Positions 28,983 to 37,295 of a stretch of DNA of 64,000 nucleotides are shown piece by piece. Below the pieces are notes generated by a model. It was not told where the DNA came from. It ran no database searches and was given only the letters and a program-made list of their open reading frames with translations. A program made the translations under genes and the position numbers. The first letter of the stretch is position 1. Every line of letters starts with the position of its first letter. Origin of the DNA: Vibrio sp. SS-MA-C1-2 (GTDB lineage Bacteria > Pseudomonadota > Gammaproteobacteria > Enterobacterales > Vibrionaceae). Location of the stretch: NCBI RefSeq assembly GCF_021513135.1, contig NZ_CP090981.1, forward strand, positions 682,001 through 746,000. The letters run 5' to 3'.

Positions 28983-29114
28983 TTGAGCCTGACTTATTAA
29001 ATGATTTGAATTGAACCATACTTCTTTTAGATACTCTGTTTACTGGCAACAAAGTAAATCGATTTAAAACTGAATCACTTAACCTTTAAAATAATGTTTA
29101 GATTGGAGAGAAAA

Positions 29115-29564
29115 ATGCAACAGCAGCGACGTAAAAAGCAAGGTGGCTTTACCCTATTAGAAGTCATGGTTGTTATTGTGATTTTAGGGGTACTAGCAAG
29201 CTTAGTTGTACCTAATTTACTCGGAAACAAAGATAAAGCCGATCAACAGAAAGCGATTACTGATATTGTTGCCATCGAAAATACCTTAGACATGTATAAA
29301 CTTGATAACTCGGTTTACCCAACAACGGATCAAGGTTTAGAAGCGTTAGTCAGTGAACCACAAGGGACACCTGCACCACGTAATTACCGTGATGGTGGCT
29401 ATATTAAGCGCCTTCCAAATGACCCTTGGGGTAATGAGTATCAATATTTAAGCCCTGGTGATAAAGGGAATATCGATGTGTTTACATTGGGCTCTGATGG
29501 TCAAGAAGGTGGTGAAGGTACCGCTGCTGATATCGGCAATTGGAACATTCAAGACTTTCAATAA
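29115..29564 (+). CDS. gspG: Major pseudopilin GspG (EpsG)
   Basis: Main subunit of the secretion pseudopilus. The 149 residues begin with a basic leader and the prepilin peptidase site GG^FTLLEVMVVIV, with the +5 Glu, followed by a hydrophobic helix. The C-terminal part has the calcium-binding loop region (GGYIKRLPNDPWGNEYQYLSPG; FTLGSDGQEGGEG). The ATG at 29115 after GGAGAG is chosen over an upstream ATG at 29094. It overlaps gspH by one base (TAATG). Confidence 0.97.
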   Translation: MQQQRRKKQGGFTLLEVMVVIVILGVLASLVVPNLLGNKDKADQQKAITDIVAIENTLDMYKLDNSVYPTTDQGLEALVSEPQGTPAPRNYRDGGYIKRLPNDPWGNEYQYLSPGDKGNIDVFTLGSDGQEGGEGTAADIGNWNIQDFQ

Positions 29565-30157
29565 TGAGAAATAGAGTTCAGCATCAAGCTCAAGGTTTTA
29601 CTCTGCTAGAGATCATGTTAGTGCTGGTGGTCATGTCTGCAATGGCATTTGCTGTTGTGGTTAACTTGCCCACTAACCATAAAGATGAGATAGCAGAGCA
29701 GGCTAAGCGATTTTATCAGTTAACTCGTTTAGTGAGTGACGATGCTGTTCTTAATGGTGTTGATTTAGGTATTGAAATTGATCGTAGTGAATATCAGTTT
29801 GTACAGTTGACCGAAGAGGGGTGGAAACCTTATCAACAAGGGCGTTATATCGATAAAGTCGATGTGGGTGAGAACTTGCGATTGAACTTAACCGTCGATG
29901 GTTTTAGTTGGCAAGGCAAAGATGATGACTTTCTTGATTTTAATTCGTTATTTGATGATGAATTATTTGCAGAAACTAAGAAGAAACAACCTAAACCCCC
30001 ACAAATATTGCTGCTTTCCAGTGGTGAAATGACCCCTTTTACGTTGAGCTTTGTCGATCTACTGAGTGCGAATCGCAATGAAGAGTGGACAGTGAAAGGT
30101 GATGAGCTAGGACAACTCTTTCTCTCTTCTCCTTTTTCGGCTGATTTGGTGCAATAA
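29564..30157 (+). CDS. gspH: Minor pseudopilin GspH (EpsH)
   Basis: A minor pseudopilin of about 197 residues with prepilin site QG^FTLLEIMLVLVVMSAMAFAVVV. The variable C-terminal domain is rich in acidic stretches (KDDDFLDFNSLFDDELFAE). The upstream ATG at 29540 lies inside gspG and would lengthen the leader without support. It belongs to the gspG-K minor pseudopilin block. Confidence 0.92.
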   Translation: MRNRVQHQAQGFTLLEIMLVLVVMSAMAFAVVVNLPTNHKDEIAEQAKRFYQLTRLVSDDAVLNGVDLGIEIDRSEYQFVQLTEEGWKPYQQGRYIDKVDVGENLRLNLTVDGFSWQGKDDDFLDFNSLFDDELFAETKKKQPKPPQILLLSSGEMTPFTLSFVDLLSANRNEEWTVKGDELGQLFLSSPFSADLVQ

Positions 30158-30169
30158 TTTGGTGCAATC

Positions 30170-30568
30170 ATGAAGCGAGATCTCAATCATTCGATAGTCA
30201 ATCATCGTAAAGTAAAACGTAGTAAAGGTTTTACGCTCATTGAAGTGTTGGTGGCTTTAGCGATCTTTGCGACCGCTACATTAGCGATTATGAAAGCCGT
30301 CAGCCAACATATTAATACATTAGGTTATTTAGAAGATAAAACCTTTGCTTCTTGGGTTGCTGATAATCAAATGGCACAAACTTTACTTGATGGTGATGCG
30401 AAAAGTAGCAAAAAAGGCAGCACTGAATTAGCCGGACAAAAATGGTATTGGCAAGTGCAATATGTCGATACAACCGACTCTCTTTTAAAAGGCGTTGAAG
30501 TCTCAGTAAGAAAAAATCGATCCAGTAAATCTGCAGACGCTGAGGTGATGTCTTATGTTGCTAACTAA
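30170..30568 (+). CDS. gspI: Minor pseudopilin GspI (EpsI)
   Basis: A 132-residue pseudopilin that nucleates the I-J-K tip complex. The leader is unusually long (about 20 residues, basic) and ends in the cleavage site KG^FTLIEVLVALAIFATATLAIMKA. Its C-terminal beta domain includes QKWYWQVQYVDT. It follows gspH by 12 bases and overlaps gspJ by 14. Confidence 0.92.
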   Translation: MKRDLNHSIVNHRKVKRSKGFTLIEVLVALAIFATATLAIMKAVSQHINTLGYLEDKTFASWVADNQMAQTLLDGDAKSSKKGSTELAGQKWYWQVQYVDTTDSLLKGVEVSVRKNRSSKSADAEVMSYVAN

Positions 30569-31286
30569 TTCATCTCAATCTATACAGCAAGGATCAACAC
30601 CGCGACACTTGAAACCATTACGCCGGCAACGGATGTGTCACCATAAAGTGTCACAACAAGGCGGCTTTACATTGCTTGAAGTATTAGTGGCGATGGTGGT
30701 GTTTACCATGTTGAGCTTAGGGGCGTATCAGATCTTTGCTAATGTCCAACTGAGTAATCAAATTTCTCAACAAAAGCTTCATCGCATCGAAGTATTACAG
30801 CGAGCAATGGTGGTTATCGATCAAGACTTTCGTCAAATGAGTGCGCGTTATCATCGGCAAGATGGTGAAGAACCTTCGGATAAAGTATTAGTCACTGGAG
30901 AGTATTATTTAGACTCTCTAGATCAAGGAATCATGTTTATTCGTGGCGGTTGGCGAAATCCACAAAAGATGTTTAATCGCAGTGAAGTGACTCGAGTGGG
31001 TTATCGACTAACCGAAAAAGGGCTTGAACGTTTACGTTGGCGCTACCCTGATACAGTTTCTGGTGCTGAGCCCAGTGAACAACTAATGATTCCTGATGTT
31101 GATAAACTCTCTTTCCGTTTTTTTGTTGAGGGACAATGGCAAGATAAGTGGGATCAAGCCGCGGCACTTCCTCAAGGTATTGAAGTTCAATTAACACTCT
31201 CTGATTATGGTGAGATCTCTCGTATCTATCTGCTACCTGAAGCCAACTTACCAACATTAAGCAGTGATGGAGAGGATAATGACTAA
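30555..31286 (+). CDS. gspJ: Minor pseudopilin GspJ (EpsJ)
   Basis: A 243-residue (or 217-residue) pseudopilin with cleavage site GG^FTLLEVLVAMVVFTMLSLGAYQIF. From the ATG at 30555 the leader would be about 37 residues; the ATG at 30633 gives a normal 11-residue leader but has a poor ribosome site. Downstream motifs are typical (QRAMVVIDQDFRQMSAR, GYRLTEKGLERLRWR). It partners with GspI and GspK at the pseudopilus tip. Confidence 0.9.
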   Translation: MLLTNSSQSIQQGSTPRHLKPLRRQRMCHHKVSQQGGFTLLEVLVAMVVFTMLSLGAYQIFANVQLSNQISQQKLHRIEVLQRAMVVIDQDFRQMSARYHRQDGEEPSDKVLVTGEYYLDSLDQGIMFIRGGWRNPQKMFNRSEVTRVGYRLTEKGLERLRWRYPDTVSGAEPSEQLMIPDVDKLSFRFFVEGQWQDKWDQAAALPQGIEVQLTLSDYGEISRIYLLPEANLPTLSSDGEDND

Positions 31287-32337
31287 TTTGAAATCCAATT
31301 CATCACTTAATTCATCATCCAACTCACCACTCAATAAGCAGCGCGGTGTTGCGTTAATTATTGTTTTGTTACTGGTGGCATTGATGACAACCGTAGCGGT
31401 TCAAATGTCTGATCGATTATGGCGTGGTTTTTATCGCACTGAAGGCGTCATCAACCATCAACAAGCTTATTGGTATGGGGTTGGGGTTGAAGCATTAACC
31501 AAAGTGGTTATCGAACAGAGTTTAGATGACAGCGATACCGTTAATTTAAATCAAGCATGGGCGACTGAAAACCAAATATTCCCTCTTGATCGTGGTCAAG
31601 CGGAAGGACAAATTTTTGATATGTCGAGCTGTTTTAATCTAAACAGTTTGTCTGCGGCAGGCAATAATGGCGATGATGGAACAACCCCCTTTCTGGTTGA
31701 GTACTTAAAAAATCTCGCTGAAGAGAGCGGAATTGAAAGTTACCAAGCGGAAGTGATAGCGGAGTCTGCTCGTGATTTTATCGATAGCGATAGTGAAACG
31801 CAATCGAGCTATGGTGCAGAAGATAGTGAGTATCAGAGTAAGAACCCTCCCTATCTACCGAGTAATAGTTGGGTTGCTGATGTCAGTGAATTTCGATCCA
31901 TTAATGGTATAAATGCGCCAAACTATTTCTTATTACGTCCATATTTATGCGCTCTGCCTTCGTCGGATTTCATTCTTAATGTGAATACGATCACGGCAGA
32001 CAATGCAGTCCTATTAAGTGCGCTATTTTCACCGGCATTAAGTTTAGATGATGCCAAACGTGTCATTGAAGATCGACCTTTTGATGGCTGGGATACGGTT
32101 GAAGCGTTTTTAGCTGAACCTGCGATTTCTGGCCTTAATGACGAGACAACAAATAAAATTAAAGAGTATTTAGCCGTTGATAGTCACTACTTTCAATTAG
32201 AAGGTGTGGTAACGGTGGATAGAATAAATCTGCGTGTCGCATCGTTATTTGTGCGAGATGATAATAATAAGGTGACGGTGATTCGTCGCCTATATGGAGG
32301 ATTGAGTGAGCGAGTTTCTCACCATAAGACTGAATAG
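31279..32337 (+). CDS. gspK: Minor pseudopilin GspK (EpsK)
   Basis: The large tip pseudopilin, about 352 residues. The leader, rich in Ser and Asn, ends in QRG^VALIIVLLLVALMTTVAVQM; as usual for GspK the residue after the cleavage site is not Phe and position +5 is not Glu. The large alpha domain follows (CFNLNSL...; PNYFLLRPYLCALP; LNVNTITADNAVLLSALF). The ATG at 31279 after GGAGAGG overlaps gspJ by 8 bases. Confidence 0.94.
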   Translation: MTNLKSNSSLNSSSNSPLNKQRGVALIIVLLLVALMTTVAVQMSDRLWRGFYRTEGVINHQQAYWYGVGVEALTKVVIEQSLDDSDTVNLNQAWATENQIFPLDRGQAEGQIFDMSSCFNLNSLSAAGNNGDDGTTPFLVEYLKNLAEESGIESYQAEVIAESARDFIDSDSETQSSYGAEDSEYQSKNPPYLPSNSWVADVSEFRSINGINAPNYFLLRPYLCALPSSDFILNVNTITADNAVLLSALFSPALSLDDAKRVIEDRPFDGWDTVEAFLAEPAISGLNDETTNKIKEYLAVDSHYFQLEGVVTVDRINLRVASLFVRDDNNKVTVIRRLYGGLSERVSHHKTE

Positions 32338-33625
32338 TCGATCAGAAGAGAAGATTCAATGGATTGTATGGTCTACCGATCAGCAAGAGGTTATTGCATC
32401 TGGCGAGTTGAGTAATTCTGATGAATTATCATTATTAACCCCTTATGCCCAAAGTCGAGCTGTTTATATTTTAGCTCCAGCGAGCGATTTATTGTTAACT
32501 GAAGTAGCATTACCTGAAGGAACCGCTCGTCAGATCAATCAAGTCCTGCCTTATTTGATGGAAGAAGATTTAGCTCAGGATGTGGATGATCTTCATTTCT
32601 CTGTATTACAACGTCAAGGTGATAGAGTCGAGGTTGCAATTGTTGCCAATAAGTTGATGGAGCGCTGGTTAGAAGAGTTGAATGCCGTTGATATTACGCC
32701 AAGTGCTATGATTCCTGACTGTTTAGCTCTGCCTCTTATTGATGGGCAGAGTAGTGCATTACTAATGGATGAACAGTGGTTAATTCGTCGTTCAACATTT
32801 ATTGGTGCTTCAGTTGAGGGGAGTTGGTTAGGCTCATGGCTATCAAGTGAATTAGCTGAACAGCTAACAAATAAGCTAAAACCTAGTTCTGAAACACAAC
32901 TCGCAACGGATGTTGATCAAGCGCTAGATGATGATCAATCCGCGAAGCCATGGTTAATTCATAGTTTTAGTTCACAGTTAACAGAGCAAGTGGCCGAATT
33001 TGATAGTATCGAGTGTCGAGAACAGCCTGCTGAATTACCGATGGCTATACTTGCACAATCATTGGCAGGATCGTCACTGAAAAATCATGGTTTAAATCTT
33101 TTAACTGGACGTTATAAACCTCAAAGCGAGTGGCGCACTCATTTTAAACCTTGGCGCAAAGCATTAATTGCATTGGGCGTTCTTTTTGCGGTTATGGCTG
33201 GGGATCGATTACTGACCCTTAATGAATTAGAAGCCCAGGCTGCAAGTTATCGTCAGCAAAGTGAAGCCCTATTTCATCAAGTTCTACCCAATAAAAAACG
33301 AATTCCAACCGCGAGTTACTTACGATCTCAGTTAAAAGGTGAATTAGCGAAATTAGATGGCGGCTCAAAGAGCTCTGGATTATTGGCTGAGTTAGATCGA
33401 CTTCAACCCGTGTTGCAAAAGAATCCACAGTTCCAGATCCAAAACCTGAAATGGGATGACAACAGAGCTGAGTTAAGAGTATTAATGCAAGCGGATAATT
33501 TCCAACGTTTTGAGAAATTAAAATCTGAGCTGAGTGAGATTAGTTCCGTTAATTTAGGGCAGTTAAATCGTAATAATGAAGGCTTAGTTGTCGGTACTTT
33601 TATTTTAACCAATGGAGGAGAGTAG
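32306..33625 (+). CDS. gspL: Type II secretion protein GspL (EpsL)
   Basis: Recruits GspE to the membrane. The 439 residues consist of a cytoplasmic actin-like domain (about 1-270; LLTEVALPEGTARQINQVLPYLMEEDLAQD), one transmembrane helix (ALIALGVLFAVMAGD) and a periplasmic ferredoxin-like domain. The GTG start at 32306, preceded by GGAGG, lies inside gspK, giving a 32-base overlap and probable coupling. Confidence 0.93.
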   Translation: MSEFLTIRLNSRSEEKIQWIVWSTDQQEVIASGELSNSDELSLLTPYAQSRAVYILAPASDLLLTEVALPEGTARQINQVLPYLMEEDLAQDVDDLHFSVLQRQGDRVEVAIVANKLMERWLEELNAVDITPSAMIPDCLALPLIDGQSSALLMDEQWLIRRSTFIGASVEGSWLGSWLSSELAEQLTNKLKPSSETQLATDVDQALDDDQSAKPWLIHSFSSQLTEQVAEFDSIECREQPAELPMAILAQSLAGSSLKNHGLNLLTGRYKPQSEWRTHFKPWRKALIALGVLFAVMAGDRLLTLNELEAQAASYRQQSEALFHQVLPNKKRIPTASYLRSQLKGELAKLDGGSKSSGLLAELDRLQPVLQKNPQFQIQNLKWDDNRAELRVLMQADNFQRFEKLKSELSEISSVNLGQLNRNNEGLVVGTFILTNGGE

Positions 33626-33626
33626 A

Positions 33627-34097
33627 ATGAAACAGTGGTGGTTAGCACTCTCTTTACGAGAGAAACGTCTTGTTATCATTGCAGCAGTTGCCCTCTCTAT
33701 TGCGACTCTCTACTGGGGAGTATTACAGCCATTGCAACAACGAGAGCAGTTGGCGCAATCTCGAGTTCAGTCAGAGAAACAACTTTACTCTTGGACCGAA
33801 CAACAGGTGCAAAAGATTATCAATTTGGGTGGCGTTAAAAAAGGCACGGTTAAATCAACCGGCTCATTTAATAGCATTGTGACTCAAAGTCTTGGTCGTT
33901 ATAAACTGGAATTGGTGAGATTACAACCTCGCGGAGATAAACTCGATGTGTGGGTAAAACCCGCTCCATTTAATCAATTATTACAGTGGTTAGATAACCT
34001 GCAACAACAAGGAATTTCGGTGAACTTTATCGATCTTGATCGTTCAGAAGTCTCTGGTATGGTTGAAGTTAAACGGTTACAGCTAGGGAGAGGATAA
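33627..34097 (+). CDS. gspM: Type II secretion protein GspM (EpsM)
   Basis: Membrane partner of GspL. About 156 residues with the usual N-terminus KQWWLALSLREKRLVIIAAVALSIATLYWGVL (anchor) and a periplasmic ferredoxin-like domain (FNQLLQWLDNLQQQGISVNFIDLDR). The ATG at 33627 has GGAGGAG directly upstream; an in-frame ATG at 33612 overlaps gspL and is less likely. It overlaps gspN by one base. Confidence 0.93.
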   Translation: MKQWWLALSLREKRLVIIAAVALSIATLYWGVLQPLQQREQLAQSRVQSEKQLYSWTEQQVQKIINLGGVKKGTVKSTGSFNSIVTQSLGRYKLELVRLQPRGDKLDVWVKPAPFNQLLQWLDNLQQQGISVNFIDLDRSEVSGMVEVKRLQLGRG

Positions 34098-34876
34098 TGA
34101 AAAAGTGTCGCTGGCTGATTATTATTGTGGTTCTTTTAAGTTTTATCATTAGTTTGGTGGTTCATCTTCCTGCTCAGTGGGTAATTAAACAACTTCCCTT
34201 ACCTCATACCGTAAGACTACAAGAGGTCTCTGGCACATTATGGCAAGGATCGGTTAAACGATTAATGATTCAAGGTGTGCCACAAGGCTCAATATCTCTT
34301 GGTCAATTAGACTGGCAGCTCTCTTTTACTTCATTACTAACCGGTAATGTTGAAGCAGATGTTCGTTTTGGTCGTGGTAGTTCATTAGGCTTAGATGGAC
34401 GAGGTAAAATTGCGGTTAATTACCAACAACAGCTCACTGTTGAAAATTTACTGTTTTCTCTTCCTGCAAGTTCATTGATTGGTTTATCGCCAATGCCGCT
34501 TCCTGTTTCAGTTACTGGTCGGGTTGATGGAGTGATCAATCAATGGCAGATGAGTAAACCGTTATGTTCAACCTTAAAGGGTGGACTATCATGGCAGCAG
34601 GGTAGTGTTGCGACTCCGTTAGGTGAACTTCCATTGGATACGGTTCAAGGAGAACTTGGTTGTCAAAATAGTAGTGTTACTCTTGAGACAACTCAAGTAT
34701 CAAAAGCGGTAGCCAGTGAACTTTCACTGTCTCTTTCACCGAAAATGGGTTACCAGTTATCGGGTTGGTTAGAGCCAAAAGGTGGACTCGCCAGTTCATT
34801 ACGATCTCAATTGAAGTGGCTAGGCCAACCAGATTCAAAAGGGCGTTATCGTCTGAAGTATCAAGGGCGATTATAG
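34097..34876 (+). CDS. gspN: Type II secretion protein GspN (EpsN)
   Basis: Last gene of the operon: 259 residues with one N-terminal membrane segment (WLIIIVVLLSFIISLVVHLP) and a periplasmic beta-rich domain (VRLQEVSGTLWQGSVKRL; LGQLDWQLSFTSLLTGN) typical of GspN. It is not required in every type II system. It starts on the gspM stop (TAATG). The palindromic repeat follows it directly, so the operon probably ends here. Confidence 0.92.
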   Translation: MKKCRWLIIIVVLLSFIISLVVHLPAQWVIKQLPLPHTVRLQEVSGTLWQGSVKRLMIQGVPQGSISLGQLDWQLSFTSLLTGNVEADVRFGRGSSLGLDGRGKIAVNYQQQLTVENLLFSLPASSLIGLSPMPLPVSVTGRVDGVINQWQMSKPLCSTLKGGLSWQQGSVATPLGELPLDTVQGELGCQNSSVTLETTQVSKAVASELSLSLSPKMGYQLSGWLEPKGGLASSLRSQLKWLGQPDSKGRYRLKYQGRL

Positions 34877-34893
34877 TTACTATTGAGATGATT

Positions 34894-35021
34894 TATACCC
34901 TTCATACTTGAAGTCGCTAGGTTGTTGGCTGTCTTCGTTCGCCCCAATCATATAGAAAACCTATATTCATGGGGCCTCACTCACTTGCCGTCTACTAGCA
35001 ACGCCAATTATTTTAGGTATA
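34894..35021. repeat. Dispersed palindromic repeat, full copy (128 bp)
   Basis: Same family as the copy at 16310, with both ends intact (TATACCCTTCATACTTGAAG at left; AGCAACGCCAATTATTTTAG then GTATA at right) and an additional AT palindrome in the middle (ATATAGAAAACCTATAT). It lies between gspN and nudE and may end the gsp transcript as a large RNA hairpin. Confidence 0.88.
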
Positions 35022-35123
35022 GTTAAAACTATCTTATAAACCCAGCTAGAATTAAATCAGTAGAGTAAAAGTTCAGCGCGATTACTCAAGGTATTGAGCA
35101 GTAACTGTAAATAGGAGAGCGAG

Positions 35124-35675
35124 TTGAAAAAACATTCCCCACCGGACATTTTAAGTAAAAGAGTGGCGGCGTCCTCACAACTTTTTACTATTGAATCTCT
35201 TGATCTCCGTTTTAGTAATGGTGAAGAACGGACATATGAAAGGATGAAACCTAGTCATCGTCATGCTGTCATGTCTGTTCCCGTCACTGATGATGGAAGA
35301 TTAATGTTAATTCGGGAATATGCAGCAGGGACAGAAAGCTATGCTTTAGGGTTTCCAAAAGGATTGATTGATCTTGGTGAAGAGCCAGAACAAGCAGCGA
35401 ACCGAGAGTTAGCCGAAGAAATTGGCTTTAGTGCAAACCAACTGTTGCCATTAAAGAAAGTGATTTTAGCCCCTTCCTATTTTTCTAGTGAGATGACGCT
35501 CTTTTTAGCGCAAGATCTTTATCCTTGTGAAGCGGTGGGAGACGAACCCGAACCGCTAGAGATCCTCCATTGGCCTCTCAAAGATTGGAAATCACTTTTA
35601 GAGTTAGATGAGTTTAATGAAGCGCGTTCAATTACTGCATTAATGATGACAGTATTGCATTTGAATTTAACCTAA
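35124..35675 (+). CDS. nudE: ADP compounds hydrolase NudE
   Basis: A Nudix hydrolase acting on ADP-ribose, Ap3A and NADH in relatives. The 183 residues (E. coli about 186) contain the Nudix box: G at GLIDLGE, then x7, then RELAEEIGF. The TTG at 35124 with GGAGAG upstream is the best start and gives the family N-terminus. It precedes cysQ by 50 bases; the gsp-nudE-cysQ order is conserved in the family. Confidence 0.93.
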   Translation: MKKHSPPDILSKRVAASSQLFTIESLDLRFSNGEERTYERMKPSHRHAVMSVPVTDDGRLMLIREYAAGTESYALGFPKGLIDLGEEPEQAANRELAEEIGFSANQLLPLKKVILAPSYFSSEMTLFLAQDLYPCEAVGDEPEPLEILHWPLKDWKSLLELDEFNEARSITALMMTVLHLNLT

Positions 35676-35725
35676 TGACTTAATTTAACTATTTAGTCTA
35701 AAACAGAATTGAGTGGAGAATCACG

Positions 35726-36541
35726 ATGGATCTTGGAAAACTATTACCTGATGTGATTAATATCGCCAAAGCCGCGGGTGACCTTATTGCGGACATTTAC
35801 CAAAAAGACCAATATCAACATCAAATAAAGCAGGATCAAACACCAGTAACCAGTGCAGATATTGCAGCCCATCAATTGATGTTAGAGCAACTCCAACAAC
35901 TTACCCCAGATATCCCAATCTTATCAGAAGAAGATACCAGCATCTCTTTTTCAGAACGAGCACAATGGCATCGTTACTGGCTGGTGGACCCTCTTGATGG
36001 AACCCAAGAATTTATTGCTAAAAGTGGTGACTTCGCTTCAGTTGTCGCATTGGTTGAAGATAATAAACCTGTTATGGGCGTTGTTTATGCGCCAATGCTG
36101 GACTTAGTCTATTATGGTGCCAATGATGTTGGGGTATGGAAAAAACAAGGAAACAATGATCCAGAAACGATTTCGATCGCTAAAGATCATGATGATCCCA
36201 AAGCTATTCGGTTGGGGATAAGTCGCCGACAAAATGTCAATATTCTCCTCAATAAGCTCTCTACTGAGTACCAATATCGTTGTACACCGTTAGGTTCTGC
36301 GGCATTGAAAGCCTGTTATGTAGCAGAAGGTGCGGTTGATGCTTATATTCGATTAGGACCAACGGGAGAATGGGATACCGCAGCCACTCAATGTATTTTG
36401 GAGTTAGCAGGGGGAACCCTACGATCTACAGAGCTAGAACCTTTAAGTTATAATCGACGCGAGTCATTAGAGAATCCGAATTTTATTGCGATGGGTGATG
36501 GTGGAATCAATTGGTCCCGAGTGTTAAGGCTTAATGAATAA
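35726..36541 (+). CDS. cysQ: 3'(2'),5'-bisphosphate nucleotidase CysQ
   Basis: Removes 3'-phosphoadenosine 5'-phosphate made during sulfate assimilation, using Mg2+ and inhibited by lithium. The 271 residues show the inositol-monophosphatase fold motifs: the metal-binding Glu in LSEEDTSI, WLVDPLDGTQEFI, and the C-terminal GEWDTAATQCILELAGG. A ribosome site (GTGGAG) precedes the ATG at 35726. Confidence 0.95.
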   Translation: MDLGKLLPDVINIAKAAGDLIADIYQKDQYQHQIKQDQTPVTSADIAAHQLMLEQLQQLTPDIPILSEEDTSISFSERAQWHRYWLVDPLDGTQEFIAKSGDFASVVALVEDNKPVMGVVYAPMLDLVYYGANDVGVWKKQGNNDPETISIAKDHDDPKAIRLGISRRQNVNILLNKLSTEYQYRCTPLGSAALKACYVAEGAVDAYIRLGPTGEWDTAATQCILELAGGTLRSTELEPLSYNRRESLENPNFIAMGDGGINWSRVLRLNE

Positions 36542-36561
36542 ACATCGTTTGATGATTGACG

Positions 36562-36598
36562 ACTTGAAGCTGTAGCGATATTACCTGCAACTTCAAGT
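36562..36598. repeat. Inverted repeat after cysQ (remnant of the palindromic family)
   Basis: ACTTGAAGCTG pairs with CAACTTCAAGT (one wobble) across a 15-base loop. The arm sequence is the same ACTTGAAG(C/T)TG found at the ends of the dispersed repeat. It has no T run; it may stabilise the cysQ mRNA end. Confidence 0.5.
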
Positions 36599-36688
36599 AA
36601 TTTAAGTCGATTGTTGATACTCATCATGAATTAACTGGCTCTTCATTTATTGCCTAATACTTAATGGCTAAGCCTTAACGACTGAGAA

Positions 36689-36940
36689 TTAACTGATAAG
36701 GAGTGCCTGTTGGATAATTAGAGTGGTTGTCTCTGAGGTTGTTGAACCAATAACACCACCAACAATCGCCCCTGTTAGCGCCCCGACAACACCGCCGACA
36801 ACACCGCCGACAACACCTCCTGCAACTGGGTTTTCTTGTGTATCACCAACCACCCCCCCAACAACACCACCAATAACTGCCCCGACAACAGATCCAATAA
36901 TGACACCAATCACTACGCTACCAAATATCAAACTTTCCAT
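36689..36940 (-). CDS. Small glycine-zipper membrane peptide (unknown function)
   Basis: An 83-residue, almost uncharged peptide. After MESLIFG come two long runs of G/V/I/A with GXXXG spacing (GVIIGSVVGAVIGGVVGGVVG and GGVVGGVVGGVVGALTGAIVGGVIG in outline, residues ~12-32 and ~41-65). They are separated by a polar turn DTQENPVA, and a Thr/Ser-rich end follows. This predicts an antiparallel glycine-zipper hairpin in a membrane. An AAGGA site lies about ten bases before the ATG, supporting translation. The gene DNA is itself repetitive, so expansion by slippage is likely. The family is not recognised; holin-like, pore-forming or membrane-packing roles are only possibilities. It stands alone between cysQ and sthA. 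Confidence 0.55.
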   Translation of the reverse strand: MESLIFGSVVIGVIIGSVVGAVIGGVVGGVVGDTQENPVAGGVVGGVVGGVVGALTGAIVGGVIGSTTSETTTLIIQQALLIS

Positions 36941-37095
36941 TGTTATAAATCCTTAAATTTAGATAACAGAACTTCAAGTCATAGATAGCACCATATATTG
37001 GCGACTCACTCAATTGCATGTCTTAATAAATAATCCATACTTACATGTAGTTACATGATTAATTTGCTCTTATTATTAATTATGTTTTCTTGTTC

Positions 37096-37239
37096 TAGAG
37101 AATAGAGAATAGAGAATAGAGAATAGAGAATAGAGAATAGAGAATAGAGAATAGAGAATAGAGAATAGAGAATAGAGAATAGAGAATAGAGAATAGAGAA
37201 TAGAGAATAGAGAATAGAGAATAGAGAATAGAGAATAGA
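37096..37239. repeat. Perfect 7-bp tandem repeat, 20 copies
   Basis: TAGAGAA is repeated 20 times without a single mismatch (37096-37235) plus a partial unit. The array lies directly beyond the sthA terminator. A 7-bp unit is not a multiple of three, and the open frame through it has no ribosome site, so it is non-coding. Perfect identity indicates recent or ongoing expansion by replication slippage, so copy number should vary between isolates. Confidence 0.97.
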
Positions 37240-37267
37240 AAAACACCCAGCTGATTTAGCTAGGTGT
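37236..37267 (-). terminator. sthA terminator
   Basis: On the minus strand ACACCTAGCT pairs with AGCTGGGTGT around AAATC, followed by TTTTTC. The T run merges into the tandem repeat. Confidence 0.8.
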
Positions 37268-37295
37268 TGAATATAAAGCAAGTGGTCTCTCTTGA

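Noticed and set aside
36723-36956. 77-residue plus-strand frame rich in TTPP repeats
   Set aside because: It is the antisense of the glycine-zipper gene; its composition follows from the complementary GGTGTT repeats and it lacks a good ribosome site.
37096-37239. CRISPR-like array
   Set aside because: The unit is 7 bases with no spacers, so it is a simple tandem repeat; no cas genes are in the window.
37051-37281. 76-residue frame with repeated SLFSILY units
   Set aside because: It is only the translation of the heptamer array in one frame, with no ribosome site; the unit is not a multiple of three except over three copies.
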